Below, piece after piece: positions 25,496 through 36,527 of a stretch of DNA of 64,000 nucleotides. How positions within the stretch are numbered: the first letter of the stretch is position 1; every line of letters begins with the position of its first letter. The notes under the pieces were generated by a model. The model was not told the DNA's origin. It searched no databases and worked only from the letters and a program-made list of their open reading frames with translations. The DNA comes from Hydractinia symbiolongicarpus. Taxonomy: Eukaryota > Cnidaria > Hydrozoa > Anthoathecata > Hydractiniidae. The position numbers were made by a program, and so were the translations under genes. The stretch lies in NCBI RefSeq assembly GCF_029227915.1, contig NC_079884.1, positions 4,094,001 through 4,158,000 of the forward strand, in the 5' to 3' direction.

Positions 25496-26964
25496 CTTCA
25501 TTTATTCTGCGTCTCATTAAAAATGAAAACATTTTTGAAAACTGCAAGTCTCATGCGTTTTAGTGGTGAAAAGATAATTAAAAAAATCGTTTCGGAAATG
25601 AGTTTACTCACAGGGTACTTTCTTTGTATACATTCGACTATACGGGCCAAGCCCGGGACTTACGGGAAATCGCGGGTTTTTGTTGGCCGGCGATTAAACA
25701 ACTTTCATTAAGCGTCTCATCAAAAATGAAAACATTTCTGAAAACTACAAGTCTCATGCGTTTTAGTGGTGAAAATTAATTTAAAAAATCGTTCGGGAAA
25801 TGAGTTTACTCCCTGGGTACTTTCTTTGTATACTTTTGACTATACGGGCCGAGTCCGGGATTTACGGGAAATCGCGGGTTTTCGTTTGCCGGCGATTAAA
25901 CTTCTTTTATTCTGCGTCTCATCAAAAATGAAAACATTTTTGAAAACTGCAAGTCTCATGCGTTTTAGTGGTGAAAAGATAATTAAAAAAATCGTTTCGG
26001 AAGTGAGTTTACTCACAGGGTACTTTCTTTGTATACATTCGACTATACGGGCCAAGCCCGGGACTTACGGGAAATCGCGGGTTTTTGTTGGCCGGGGATT
26101 AAACAACTTTCATTAAGCGTCTCATCAAAAATGAAAACATTTCTGAAAACTACAAGTCTCATGCGTTTTAGTGGTGCAAAAAAAATTTAAAAAATCGTTC
26201 GGGAAATGAGTTTACTCCCTGGGTACTTTCTTTGTATACATTCGACTATACGGGCCAAGCCCGGGATTTACGGGAAATCGCGGGATTTTGTTTGCCGGCG
26301 ATTAAACTTCTTTTATTAAGCCTCTCATCAAAAATGAAAACATGCAAGTCTCATGCGTTTTAGTGGTGAAAAGATAATTGAAAAAATCGTTCGGGAAATG
26401 AGTTTACTCCCTGGGTACTTTCTTTGTATATTTTGACTATGCGGGCCGAGTCTGGGGTTTACGGGAAATGGCGGGTTTTCGGTTGCCGGCGATTAAACGT
26501 CTTTTATTCAGCGTCTCATCAAAAATGAAAACATTTTTAAAAACTACAAGTCTCATGCGTTTTAGTGCTGAAAAAATAATTTAAAAAATCGTTCGGGAAA
26601 TGAGTTTACTCCCTGGGTACTTTCTTTGTATACATTCGACTATACGGGCCAAGCCCGGGATTTACGGGAAATCGCGGGCTTTCGTTTGCCGGCGATTAAA
26701 CCACTTTCATTAAGCGTCTCATCAAAAATGAAAACATTTCTGAAAACTACAAGTCTCATGCATTTTAGTGGTGAAAAAATAATTTAAAAATTCGTTCGGG
26801 AAATGAGTTTACTTACTGGGTACTTTCCTTGTATACTTTTGACTATACGGGCCGAGTCCGGGATTTACGGGAAATCGCGGGTTTTCGTTTGCCGGCGATT
26901 AAACTTCTTTTATTCTGCGTCTCATCAAAAATGAAAACATTTTTGAAAACTGCAAGTCTCATGC
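25496..26964 (+). repeat. Second copy of segment 12757-14225
   Basis: It matches the upstream copy at a constant 12,739-bp offset and ends at 26964, where CATGCC in the first copy meets CATGCG here. It abuts directly, within about 20 bp, on a different copied segment (26954-28703), so the 25.5-28.7 kb region is a mosaic joined inside a monomer. Confidence 0.7.
26333..26353 (+). repeat. Monomer with the 11-bp deletion, copy 4
   Basis: The same junction has its breakpoint at 26343/26344, exactly 12,739 bp from copy 1, matching the offset of the surrounding 1.47-kb duplicated segment. Confidence 0.85.
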
Positions 26965-28703
26965 GTTTTAGTGGTGAAAAAATAATTTAAAAAATCGTTC
27001 GGGAAATGAGTTTACACCCTGGGTACTTTCTTTGTATACATTCCACTATACGTGCCAAGCCCGGGATTTACGGGAAATCGCGGGTTTTCGTTTGCCGGCG
27101 ATTAAACTGCTTTTATTCAGCGTCTCATCAAAAATGAAAACATTCTTGAAAACTACAAGTCTCATGCGTTTTAGTGGTGAAAAAAAAATTTAAAAAATCG
27201 TTCGGGAAATGAGTTTACTCCCTGGGTACTTTCTTTGTATACTTTTGATTATACGGACCTAGTCCGGGGTTTACGGGAAATGGCGGGTTTTCGTTTGCCG
27301 GCGATTAAACTTCTTTTATTCAGCGTCTCATCAAAAATGAAAACATTTTTGAAAACTACAAGTCCTATGCGTTTTAGTGGTGAAAAGATAATTTAAAAAA
27401 TGGTTTTGGAAATGAGTTTACTCACAGAGTACTTTCTTTGTATACATTCGACTATACCGGCCAAGCGCGGGTTTTACGGGAAATCGCGGGTTTTCGTTTG
27501 CCGGCGATTAAACCACTTTCATTAAGCGTTTCATCAAAAATGAAAACATTTCTGAAAACTACAAGTCTCATGCGTTTTAGTGGTGAAAAAATAACTTAAA
27601 AAATCGTTCCGGAAATGAGTTTACTCCCTGGGTACTTTCTTTGTATACTTTTGACTATACGGGCCGAGTCCGGGATTTATGGGAAATCGCGGGTTTTCGT
27701 TTGCCGGCTATTAAACTTCTTTTATTCAGCGTCTCATCAAAAATGAAAACATTTTTAAAAACTACAAGTCTCATGGGCTCTAGTGGTGAAATAGTAATTC
27801 AAAAAATCGTTTGGGAAATTAGTTTACTCCCTGGGTACTTTCTTTGTATACTTTTGACTATACGGGCCGAGTCCGGGATTTACGGGAAATCGCGGGTTTT
27901 CGTTTGCCGGCGATTAAACTTCTTTTATTCAGCGTCTCATCAAAAATGAAAACATTTTTAAAAACTACAAGTCTCATGGACTCTAGTGGTGAAATAATAA
28001 TTCAAAAAATCGTTTGGGAAATTAGTTTACTCCCTGGGTACTTTCTTTGTATACTTTTGACTATACGGGCCGAGTCCGGGATTTACGGGAAATCGCAGGT
28101 TTTCGTTTGCCGGCGATTAAATTTCTTTTATTCAGCGTCTCATCAAAAATGAAAACATTTTTGAAAACTACAAGTCTCATGCGTTTTAGTGGTGAAAAAA
28201 TAAATTAAAAAATCGTTCTGGAAATGAGTTTACTCCCTGGGTACTATATTTGTATACTTTTGACTATACGGGCCAAGCCCGGGATTTACGGGAAATCTCG
28301 GGTTTTCGTTTGCCGGCGATTAAACCTCTTTCATTAAGCGTCTCATCAAAAATGAAAACATTTTTGAAAACTACAAGTCTCATGCGTTTTAGTGTTGAAA
28401 AAATAAATTAAAAAATCGTTCTGGAAATGAGTTTACTCACAGGGTACTTTCTTTGTATACATTCGACTATACGGGCCAAGCCCGGGATTTACGGGAAATT
28501 GCGGGTTTTCGTTTGCCGGCGATTAAACCTGTTTCATTAAGCGTCTCATCAAAAATGAAAACATTTTTGAAAACTACAAGTCTCATGCGTTTTAGTGGTG
28601 CGAAAAAAATTTAAAAAATCGTTCGGGAAATGAGTTTACTCCCTGGGTACTTTCTTTGCATACATTCGACTATACGGGCCAAGCCCGGGATTTACGGGAA
28701 ATC
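26954..28703 (+). repeat. Copy of segment 21692-23441 (offset 5,262 bp)
   Basis: Diagnostic sites correspond at a constant 5,262-bp offset: TTTACACCCTGGG, GATTATACGGACC, AAGTCCTATGCG, CACAGAGTAC, AGCGCGGGTTTTACGG, GGGATTTATGGG and CTTTGCATAC. It stops at 28703, where the partner continues GCGGGATTTTG but this copy reads GCAGGTTTTCG. That stop is also close to the outer limit of the central inverted duplication. Confidence 0.8.
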
Positions 28704-28744
28704 GCAGGTTTTCGTTTGCCGGCGATTAAACTTCTTTTATTCAC

Positions 28745-31700
28745 CGTCTCATCAAAAATGAAAACATTTTTAAAAACTACAAGTCTCATGCGTTTTAGTG
28801 CTGAAAAAATAATTTAAAAAATCGTTCGGGAAATGAGTTTACTCCCTGGGTACTTTCTTTGTATACTTTTGACTATGCGGGCCGAGTCCGGGGTTTACGG
28901 GAAATGGCGGGTTTTCGTTTGCCGGCGATTAAACTTCTTTTATTCAGCGTCTCATCAAAAATGAAAACATTTTTAAAAACTACAAGTCTTATGCGTCTTA
29001 GTGGTGAAAAAGTAATTTAAAAAATCGTTCTGGAAATGAGTTTACTCACAGGGTACTTTCTTTGTATACATTCGACTATACGTGCCAAGCCCGGGATTTA
29101 TGGGAAATCGCGGGTTTTCGTTTGCCGGCGATTAAACTGCTTTTATTCAGCGTCTCATCAAAGATGAAAACATTCTTGAAAACTACAAGTCTCATGCGTT
29201 TTAGTGGTGAAAAAAAAATTTAAAAAATCGTTCGGGAAATGAGTTTACTCCCTGGGTACTTTCTTTGTGTACATTCGACTATACGGGCCGAGACCGGGAT
29301 TTACGGGAAATTGCGGGTTTTCGTTTGCCGCCGATTAAACTTCTTTTATTCAGCGTCTCATTAAAAATGAAAACATTTTTAAAAACTACAAGTCTCATGG
29401 GCTTTAGTGGTGAAATAATAATTTAAAAAATCGGTTGGGAAATGAGTTTACTCCCTGGGTACTTTCTTTGTATACTTTTGACTATACGGTCCGAGTACGG
29501 GATTTACGGAAAATCGCAGGTTTTCGTTTGCCGGCGATTAAACTTCTTTTATTCAGCGTCTCATCAAAAATGAAAACATTTTTGAAAACTACAAGTCTCA
29601 TGCGTTTTAGTGGTGAAAAAATAATTTAAAAAATCGTTCGGGAAATGAGTTTACTCCCTGGGTACTTCCTTTGTATACTTTTGACTATACGGGCCGAGTC
29701 CGGGATTTACGGGAAATCGCAGGTTTTCATTTGCCGGCGATTAAACTTCTTTTATTCAGCGTCTCATCAAAAATGAAAACATTTTTGAAAACTACAAGTC
29801 TCATGCGTTTTAGTGGTGAAAAAATAATTTAAAAATTCGTTCAGGAAATGAGTTTACTCACTGGGTACTTTCCTTCTATACTTTTAACTATACGGGCCGA
29901 GTCCGGGATTTACGGGAAATCGCAGGTTTTCGTTTGCCGGCGATTAAACTTCTTTTATTCAGCGTCTCATCAAAAATGAAAACAATTTTGAAAACTACAA
30001 GTCTCATGCGTTTTAGTGGTGAAAAAATAATTTAAAAAATCGTTCGGGAAATGAGTTTACACCCTGGGTACTTTCTTTGTATACTTTTGACTATACGGGC
30101 CGAGTCCGGGATTTACGGGAAATCGCAGGTTTTCGTTTGCCGGCGATTAAACTTCTTTTATTCAGCGTCTCATCAAAAATGAAAACATTTTTGAAAACTA
30201 CAAGTCTCATGCGTTTTAGTGGTGAAAAAATAATTTAAAAATTCGTTCGGGAAATCAGTTTACTAATTGGGTACTTTCTTTGTATACATTCGACTACACG
30301 GGCCAAGCCCGGGATTTAGGGGAAATCGCTTGTTTTCGTTTGCCGGCGATTAAATCTCTTTCATTTTGCGTCTCATCAAAAATGAAAACATTTTTGAAAA
30401 CTACAAGTCTCATGCGTTTTAGTGGTGAAAAAATAATTTAAAAATTCGTTCGGGAAATCAGTTTACTCCTTGGGTACTTTCTTTGTATACATTCGACTAC
30501 ACGGGCCAAGCCCGGGATTTAGGGGAAATCGCTTGTTTTCGTTTGCCGGCGATTAAATCTCTTTCATTAAGCGTCTCATCAAAGTGAAAACATTTTTGAA
30601 AACTACAAGTCTGATGCGTTTTAGTGGTGAAAAAATAATTTAAAAAATCGTTCGGGAAATGCGTTTACTCCCTGGGTACTTTCTTTGTTTACTTTTGACT
30701 ATACGGGCCGAGTCTGTGATTTATGGGAAATCGCAGGTTTTCGTTTGCCGGCGATTAAACTTCTTTTATTCAGCGTCTCATTAAAAATGAAAACATTTTT
30801 GAAAACTACAAGTCTTATGCGATTTAGTGGTGAAAAGATAATTTAAAAAATCGTTCTGGAAATGAATTTACTCACAGGGTACTTTCTTTGTATACATTCG
30901 ACTATACGTGCCAAGCCCGGGATTTACGGGAAATCGCGGGTTTTTGTTTGCCGGCGATTAAACTGCTTTTATTCAGCGTCTCATCAAAAATGAAAACATT
31001 TTTGAAAACTACAAGTCTCATGCGTTTTAGTGGTGTGAAAAAAATTTAAAAAATCGTTCGGGAAATGAGTTTACTCCCTGGGTACTTTCTTTGTATACAT
31101 TCGACTATACGTGCCGAGACCGGGATTTACGGGAAATTGCGGGTTTTCGTTTGCCGGCGATTAAACTTCTTTTATTCAGCGTCTCAGCAAAAATGAAAAC
31201 ATTTTTAAAAACTACAAGTCTCATGGGCTTTAGTGGTGAAATAATAATTTAAAAAATCGTTTGGGAAATGAGTTTACTCCCTGGGTACTTTCTTTGTATA
31301 CTTTTGATTATACGGACCTAGTCCGGGGTTTACGGGAAATGGCGGGTTTTCGTTTGCCGGCAATTAAACTTCTTTTATTCAGCGTCTCATCAAAAATGAA
31401 AACATTTTTGAAAACTACAAGTCTTATGCGTTTTAGTGGTGAAAAGATAATTTAAAAAATGGTTTTGGAAATGAGTTTACTCACAGGGTACTTTCTTTAC
31501 ATACATTCGACTGTACCGGCCAAGCCCGGGATTTACGGGAAATCGCGGGTTTTCGTTTGCCGGCGATTAAACCACTTTCATTAAGCGTCTCATCAAAAAT
31601 GAAAACATTTCTGAAAACTACAAGTCTCATGCGTTTTAGTGGTGAAAAAATAACTTAAAAAATCGTTCCGGAAATGAGTTTACTCCCTGGGTACTTTCTT

Positions 31701-32600
31701 TGTATACTTTTGACTATACGGGCCGAGTCCGGGATTTACGGAAAATCGCGGGTTTTCGTTTGCCGGCGATTAAACTTCTTTTATTCAGCGTCTCATCAAA
31801 AATGAAAATATTTTTGAAAACTACAAGTCTCATGCGTTTTAGTGGTGAAAAAATAATTTAAAAATTCGTTCGGAAAATGAGTTTACTCACTGGGTACTTT
31901 CCTTGTATACTTTTAACTATACGGGCCGAGTCCGGGATTTACGGGAAATCGCAGGTTTTCGTTTGCCGGCGATTAAACTTCTTTTATTCGGCGTCTTATC
32001 AAAAATGAAAACATTTTTGAAAACTACAAGTCTCATGCGTTTTAGTGGTGAAAAAATAATTTAAAAAATCGTTCGGAAAATGAGTTTACTCCCTGGGTAC
32101 TTTCTTTGTATACTTTTGACTATACGGGCCGAGTCCAGGATTTACGGGAAATCGCAGGTTTTCGTTTGCCGGCGATTAAACTTCTTTTATTCAGTGTCTC
32201 ATCAAAAATGAAAACATTTTTAAAAACTACAGGTCTCATGCATTTTAGTGGTGAAATAATAATTTAAAAAATCGTTCGGGAAATGAGTTTACTCCCTGGG
32301 TACTTTCTTTGTATACTTTTGACTATACGGGCCAAACCCGGGATTTACGGGAAATCGCGGGTTTTCGTTTGCCGGCGATTAAACTTCTTTTATTCAGCGT
32401 CTCATCAAAAATGAAAACATTTTTAAAAACTACAAGTCTTATGCGTTTTAGTGGTGAAAAAATATTTTAAAAAATCGTTCTGGAAATGAGTTTACTCCCT
32501 GGGTACTTTCTTTGTATACTTTTGACTATACGGGCCGAGTCCAGGATTTGCGGGAAATCGCAGGTTTTCGTTTGCCGGCGATTAAACTTCTTTTATTCAC
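28745..32600 (+). repeat. 19-monomer higher-order repeat, left arm copy 1
   Basis: The block starts at the CACCGTCTC/GTGCTG unit and recurs at 32601, 3,856 bp later (19 x 203 minus 1). Landmarks in order: GCGTCTTAGTGG, CAAAGATGAAAACATTCTTG, CTTTGTGTACATTC, GGTCCGAGTACGGG, TTTTCATTTGCC, CCTTCTATAC, AACAATTTTG, two units with GATTTAGGGGAAATCGCTTG, CAAAGTGAAAAC, GTCTGTGATTTATGG, CGATTTAGTGG, the CAGCAAAAATG unit, GATTATACGGACC, AATATTTTTG and GGCGTCTTATC. These same landmarks recur in mirror order to the right of the inversion. Confidence 0.85.
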
Positions 32601-35600
32601 CGTCTCATCAAAAATGAAAACATTTTTAAAAACTACAAGTCTCATGCGTTTTAGTGCTGAAAAAATAATTTAAAAAATCGTTCGGGAAATGAGTTTACTC
32701 CCTGGGTACTTTCTTTGTATACTTTTGACTATGCGGGCCGAGTCCGGGGTTTACGGGAAATGGCGGGTTTTCGTTTGCCGGCGATTAAACTTCTTTTATT
32801 CAGCGTCTCATCAAAAATGAAAACATTTTTAAAAACTACAAGTCTTATGCGTCTTAGTGGTGAAAAAGTAATTTAAAAAATCGTTCTGGAAATGAGTTTA
32901 CTCACAGGGTACTTTCTTTGTAAACATTCGACTATACGTGCCAAGCCCGGGATTTACGGGAAATCGCGGGTTTTCGTTTGACGGCGATTAAACTGCTTTT
33001 ATTCAGCGTCTCATCAAAGATGAAAACATTCTTGAAAACTACAAGTCTCATGCGTTTTAGTGGTGAAAAAAAAATTTAAAAAATCGTTCGGGAAATGAGT
33101 TTACTCCCTGGGTACTTTCTTTGTGTACATTCGACTATACGGGCCGAGACCGGGATTTACGAGAAATTGCGGGTTTTCGTTTGCCGGCGATTAAACTTCT
33201 TTTATTCAGCGTCTCATTAAAAATGAAAACATTTTTAAAAACTACAAGTCTCATGGGCTTTAGTGGTGAAATAATAATTTAAAAAATCGTTTGGGAAATG
33301 AGTTTACTCCCTGGGTACTTTCTTTGTATACTTTTGACTATACGGTCCGAGTACGGGATTTACGGAAAATCGCAGGTTTTCGTTTGCCGGCGATTAAACT
33401 TCTTTTATTCAGCGTCTCATCAAAAATGAAAACATTTTTAAAAACTACAAGTCTCATGCGTTTTAGTGGTGAAAAAATAATTTAAAAAATCGTTCGGGAA
33501 ATGAGTTTACACCCTGGGTACTTCCTTTGTATACTTTTGACTATACGGGCCGAGTCCGGGATTTACGGGAAATCGCAGGTTTTCATTTGCCGGCGATTAA
33601 ACTTCTTTTATTCAGCGTCTCATCAAAAATGAAAAAATTTTTGAAAACTACAAGTCTCATGCGTTTTAGTGGTGAAAAAATAATTTAAAAATTCGTTTGG
33701 GAAATGAGTTTACTCACTGGGTACTTTCCTTCTATAATTTTAACTATACGGGCCGAGTCCTGGATTTACGGGAAATCGCATGTTTTCGTTTGCCGGCGAT
33801 TAAACTTCTTTTATTCAGCGTCTCATCAAAAATGAAAACAATTTTGAAAACTACAAGTCTCATGCGTTTTAGTGGTGAAAAAATAATTTAAAAAATCGTT
33901 CGGGAAATGAGTCTACACCCTGGGTACTTTCTTTGTATACTTTTGACTATACGGGCCGAGTCCGGGATTTACGGGAAATCGCAGGTTTTCGTTTGCCGGC
34001 GATTAAACTTCTTTTATTCAGCGTCTCATCAAAAATGAAAACATTTTTGAAAACTACAAGTCTCATGCGTTTTAGTGGTGAAAAACTAATTTAAAAATTC
34101 GTTCGGGAAATCAGTTTACTCCTTGGGTACTTTCTTTGTATACATTCGACTACACGGGCCAAGCCCGGGATTTAGGGGAAATCGCTTGTTTTCGTTTGCC
34201 GGCGATTAAATCTCTTTCATTAAGCGTCTCATCAAAAATGAAAACATTTTTGAAAACTACAAGTCTCATGCGTTTTAGTGGTGAAAAAATAATTTAAAAA
34301 TTCGTTCGGGAAATCAGTTTACTCCTTGGGTACTTTCTTTGTATACATTCGACTACACGGGCCAAGCCCGGGATTTAGGGGAAATCGCTTGTTTTCGTTT
34401 GCCGGCGATTAAATCTCTTTCATTAAGCGTCTCATCAAAGTGAAAACATTTTTGAAAACTACAAGTCTGATGCGTTTTAGTGGTGAAAAAATAATTTAAA
34501 AAATCGTTCGGGAAATGAGTTTACTCCCTGGGTACTTTCTTTGTATACATTCGACTATACGGGCCGAGACCGGTATTTACGGGAAATCGCGGGTTTTCGT
34601 TTGCCGGCGATTAAACTTCTTTTATTCAGCGTCTCAGCAAAAATGAAAACATTTTTAAAAACTACAAGTCTCATGGGCTTTAGTGGTGAAATAATAATTT
34701 AAAAAATCGTTTGGGAAATGAGTTTACTCCCTGGGTACTTTCTTTGTATACTTTTGATTATACGGACCTAGTCCGGGGTTTACGGGAAATGGCGGGTTTT
34801 CGTTTGCCGGCGATTAAATTTCTTTTATTCAGCGTCTCATCAAAAATGAAAACATTTTTGAAAACTACAAGTCTTATGCGTTTTAGTGGTGAAAAGATAA
34901 TTTAAAAAATGGTTTTGGAAATGAGTTTACTCACAGGGTACTTTCTTTGTATACATTCGACTATACCGGCCAAGCCCGGGATTTACGGGAAATCGCGGGT
35001 TTTCGTTTGCCGGCGATTAAACCACTTTCATTAAGCGTCTCATCAAAAATGAAAACATTTCTGAAAACTACAAGTCTCATGCGTTTTAGTGGTGAAAAAA
35101 TAACTTAAAAAATCGTTCCGGAAATGAGTTTACTCCCTGGGTACTTTCTTTGTATACTTTTGACTATACGGGCCGAGTCCGGGATTTACGGAAAATCGCG
35201 GGTTTTCGTTTGCCGGCGATTAAACTTCTTTTATTCAGCGTCTCATCAAAAATGAAAATATTTTTGAAAACTACAAGTCTCATGCGTTTTAGTGGTGAAA
35301 AAATAATTTAAAAATTCGTTCGGGAAATGAGTTTACTCACTGGGTACTTTCCTTGTATACTTTTAACTATACGGGCCGAGTCCGGGATTTACGGGAAATC
35401 GCAGGTTTTCGTTTGCCGGCGATTAAACTTCTTTTATTCGGCGTCTTATCAAAAATGAAAACATTTTTGAAAACTACAAGTCTCATGCGTTTTAGTGGTG
35501 AAAAAATAATTTAAAAAATCGTTCGGAAAATGAGTTTACACCCTGGGTACTTTCTTTGTATACTTTTGACTATACGGGCCGAGTCCGGGATTTACGGGAA

Positions 35601-36253
35601 ATCGCAGGTTTTCGTTTGCCGGCGATTAAAATTCTTTTATTCAGCGTCTCATCAAAAATGAAAACATTTTTGAAAACTACAAGTCTCATGCGTTTTAGTG
35701 GTGATAAAATAATTTAAAAATTCGTTCGGGAAATGAGTTTACTCACTGGGTACTTTCCTTGTATACTTTTAACTATACGGGCCGAGACCGGGATTTACGG
35801 GAAATCGCGGGTTTTCGTTTGCCCGCGATTAAACTTCTTTTATTCAGCGTCTCATTAAAAATGAAAACATTTTTAAAAACTACAAGTCTCGTGGACTTTA
35901 GTGGTGAAATAATAATTTAAAAAATCGTTTGGGAAATGAGTTTACTCCCTGGGTACTTTCTTTGTATACTTTTGACTATACGGGCCGAGTCCAGGATTTA
36001 CGGGAAATCGCAGGTTTTCGTTTGCCGGCGATTAAACTTCTTTTATTCAGTGTCTCATCAAAAATGAAAACATTTTTAAAAACTACAGGTCTCATGCGTT
36101 TTAGTGGTGAAAAAATATTTTAAAAAATCGTTCTGGAAATGAGTTTACTCCCTGGGTACTTTCTTTGTATACTTTTGACTATACGGGCCGAGTCCGGGAT
36201 TTACGGGAAATCGCAGGTTTTCGTTTGCCGGCGATTAAACTTCTTTTATTCAC
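32601..36253 (+). repeat. 18-monomer higher-order repeat, left arm copy 2
   Basis: A second copy of the preceding block (3,653 bp, 18 x 203 minus 1). It lacks the GTCTGTGATTTATGG/CGATTTAGTGG/GGTGTGAAAA units of copy 1. It carries units copy 1 lacks: GTGATAAAATAATTT with TTGCCCGCGATT, and CTCGTGGACTTTAG, near 35.6-35.9 kb. The CACCGTCTC unit begins again at 36254, and the array then runs only about 257 bp before the inversion. Confidence 0.85.
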
Positions 36254-36510
36254 CGTCTCATCAAAAATGAAAACATTTTTAAAAACTACAAGTCTCATGC
36301 GTTTTAGTGCTGAAAAAATAATTTAAAAAATCGTTCGGGAAATGAGTTTACTCCCTGGGTACTTTCTTTGTATACTTTTGACTATGCGGGCTGAGTCCGG
36401 GGTTTACGGAAATGGCGGGTTTTCGTTTGCCGGCGATTAAACTTCTTTTATTCAGCGTCTCATCAAAAATGAAAACATTTTTAAAAACTACAAGTCTTAT
36501 GCGTCTTAGT

Positions 36511-36527
36511 ACTGAAAGTAGTGAGTG
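36511..36527. other. Orientation-switch (inversion) junction of the satellite array
   Basis: Left of this point a plus-orientation monomer proceeds normally to GCGTCTTAGT at 36501-36510. The next bases, ACTGAAAGTAGTGAGT, do not continue the monomer cleanly, although the first ten or so could be a degraded AGTGCTGAAAAAGTA. From about 36527 the reverse-complement monomer begins in its CGGG-rich part (GCTTGGCACGTATAGTCG). Roughly 7-16 bp therefore belong to neither arm. The two flanks are not an exact hairpin: the nearest matching landmark (attCACCGTCTC on the left at 36254, its complement ending at 36871 on the right) lies 265 bp from the centre on one side and 352 bp on the other. I see a real strand flip; the mechanism is inference. 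Confidence 0.95.

Larger units (their letters stand above)
1..36510 (+). repeat. 203-bp satellite array, plus-orientation domain (about 180 monomers)
   Basis: Head-to-tail monomers run without interruption. Starts of the shared CGTCTC landmark were placed at 1, 203, 405, 608, 811, 1014, 1217, 1420, 1621, 1824, 2027 and onward, giving spacings of 201-203 bp. Most length variation comes from one-base losses, such as GTATATTTT in place of GTATACTTTT. Monomers differ by substitutions at recurring sites. No unique insert, transposon, gene or RNA gene was seen anywhere in this span. The array is already in progress at base 1. Orientation is defined arbitrarily by the monomer described at 2837-3039. 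I infer eukaryotic heterochromatin; the satellite family and species are not recognised. Confidence 0.97.

Noticed and set aside
10871-26055. Minus-strand 71-codon frames in the plus array (10871-11086, 13101-13316, 16333-16548, 20781-20996, 25840-26055)
   Set aside because: They are antisense shadows of the same repeat at the same monomer phase and have no independent coding evidence.
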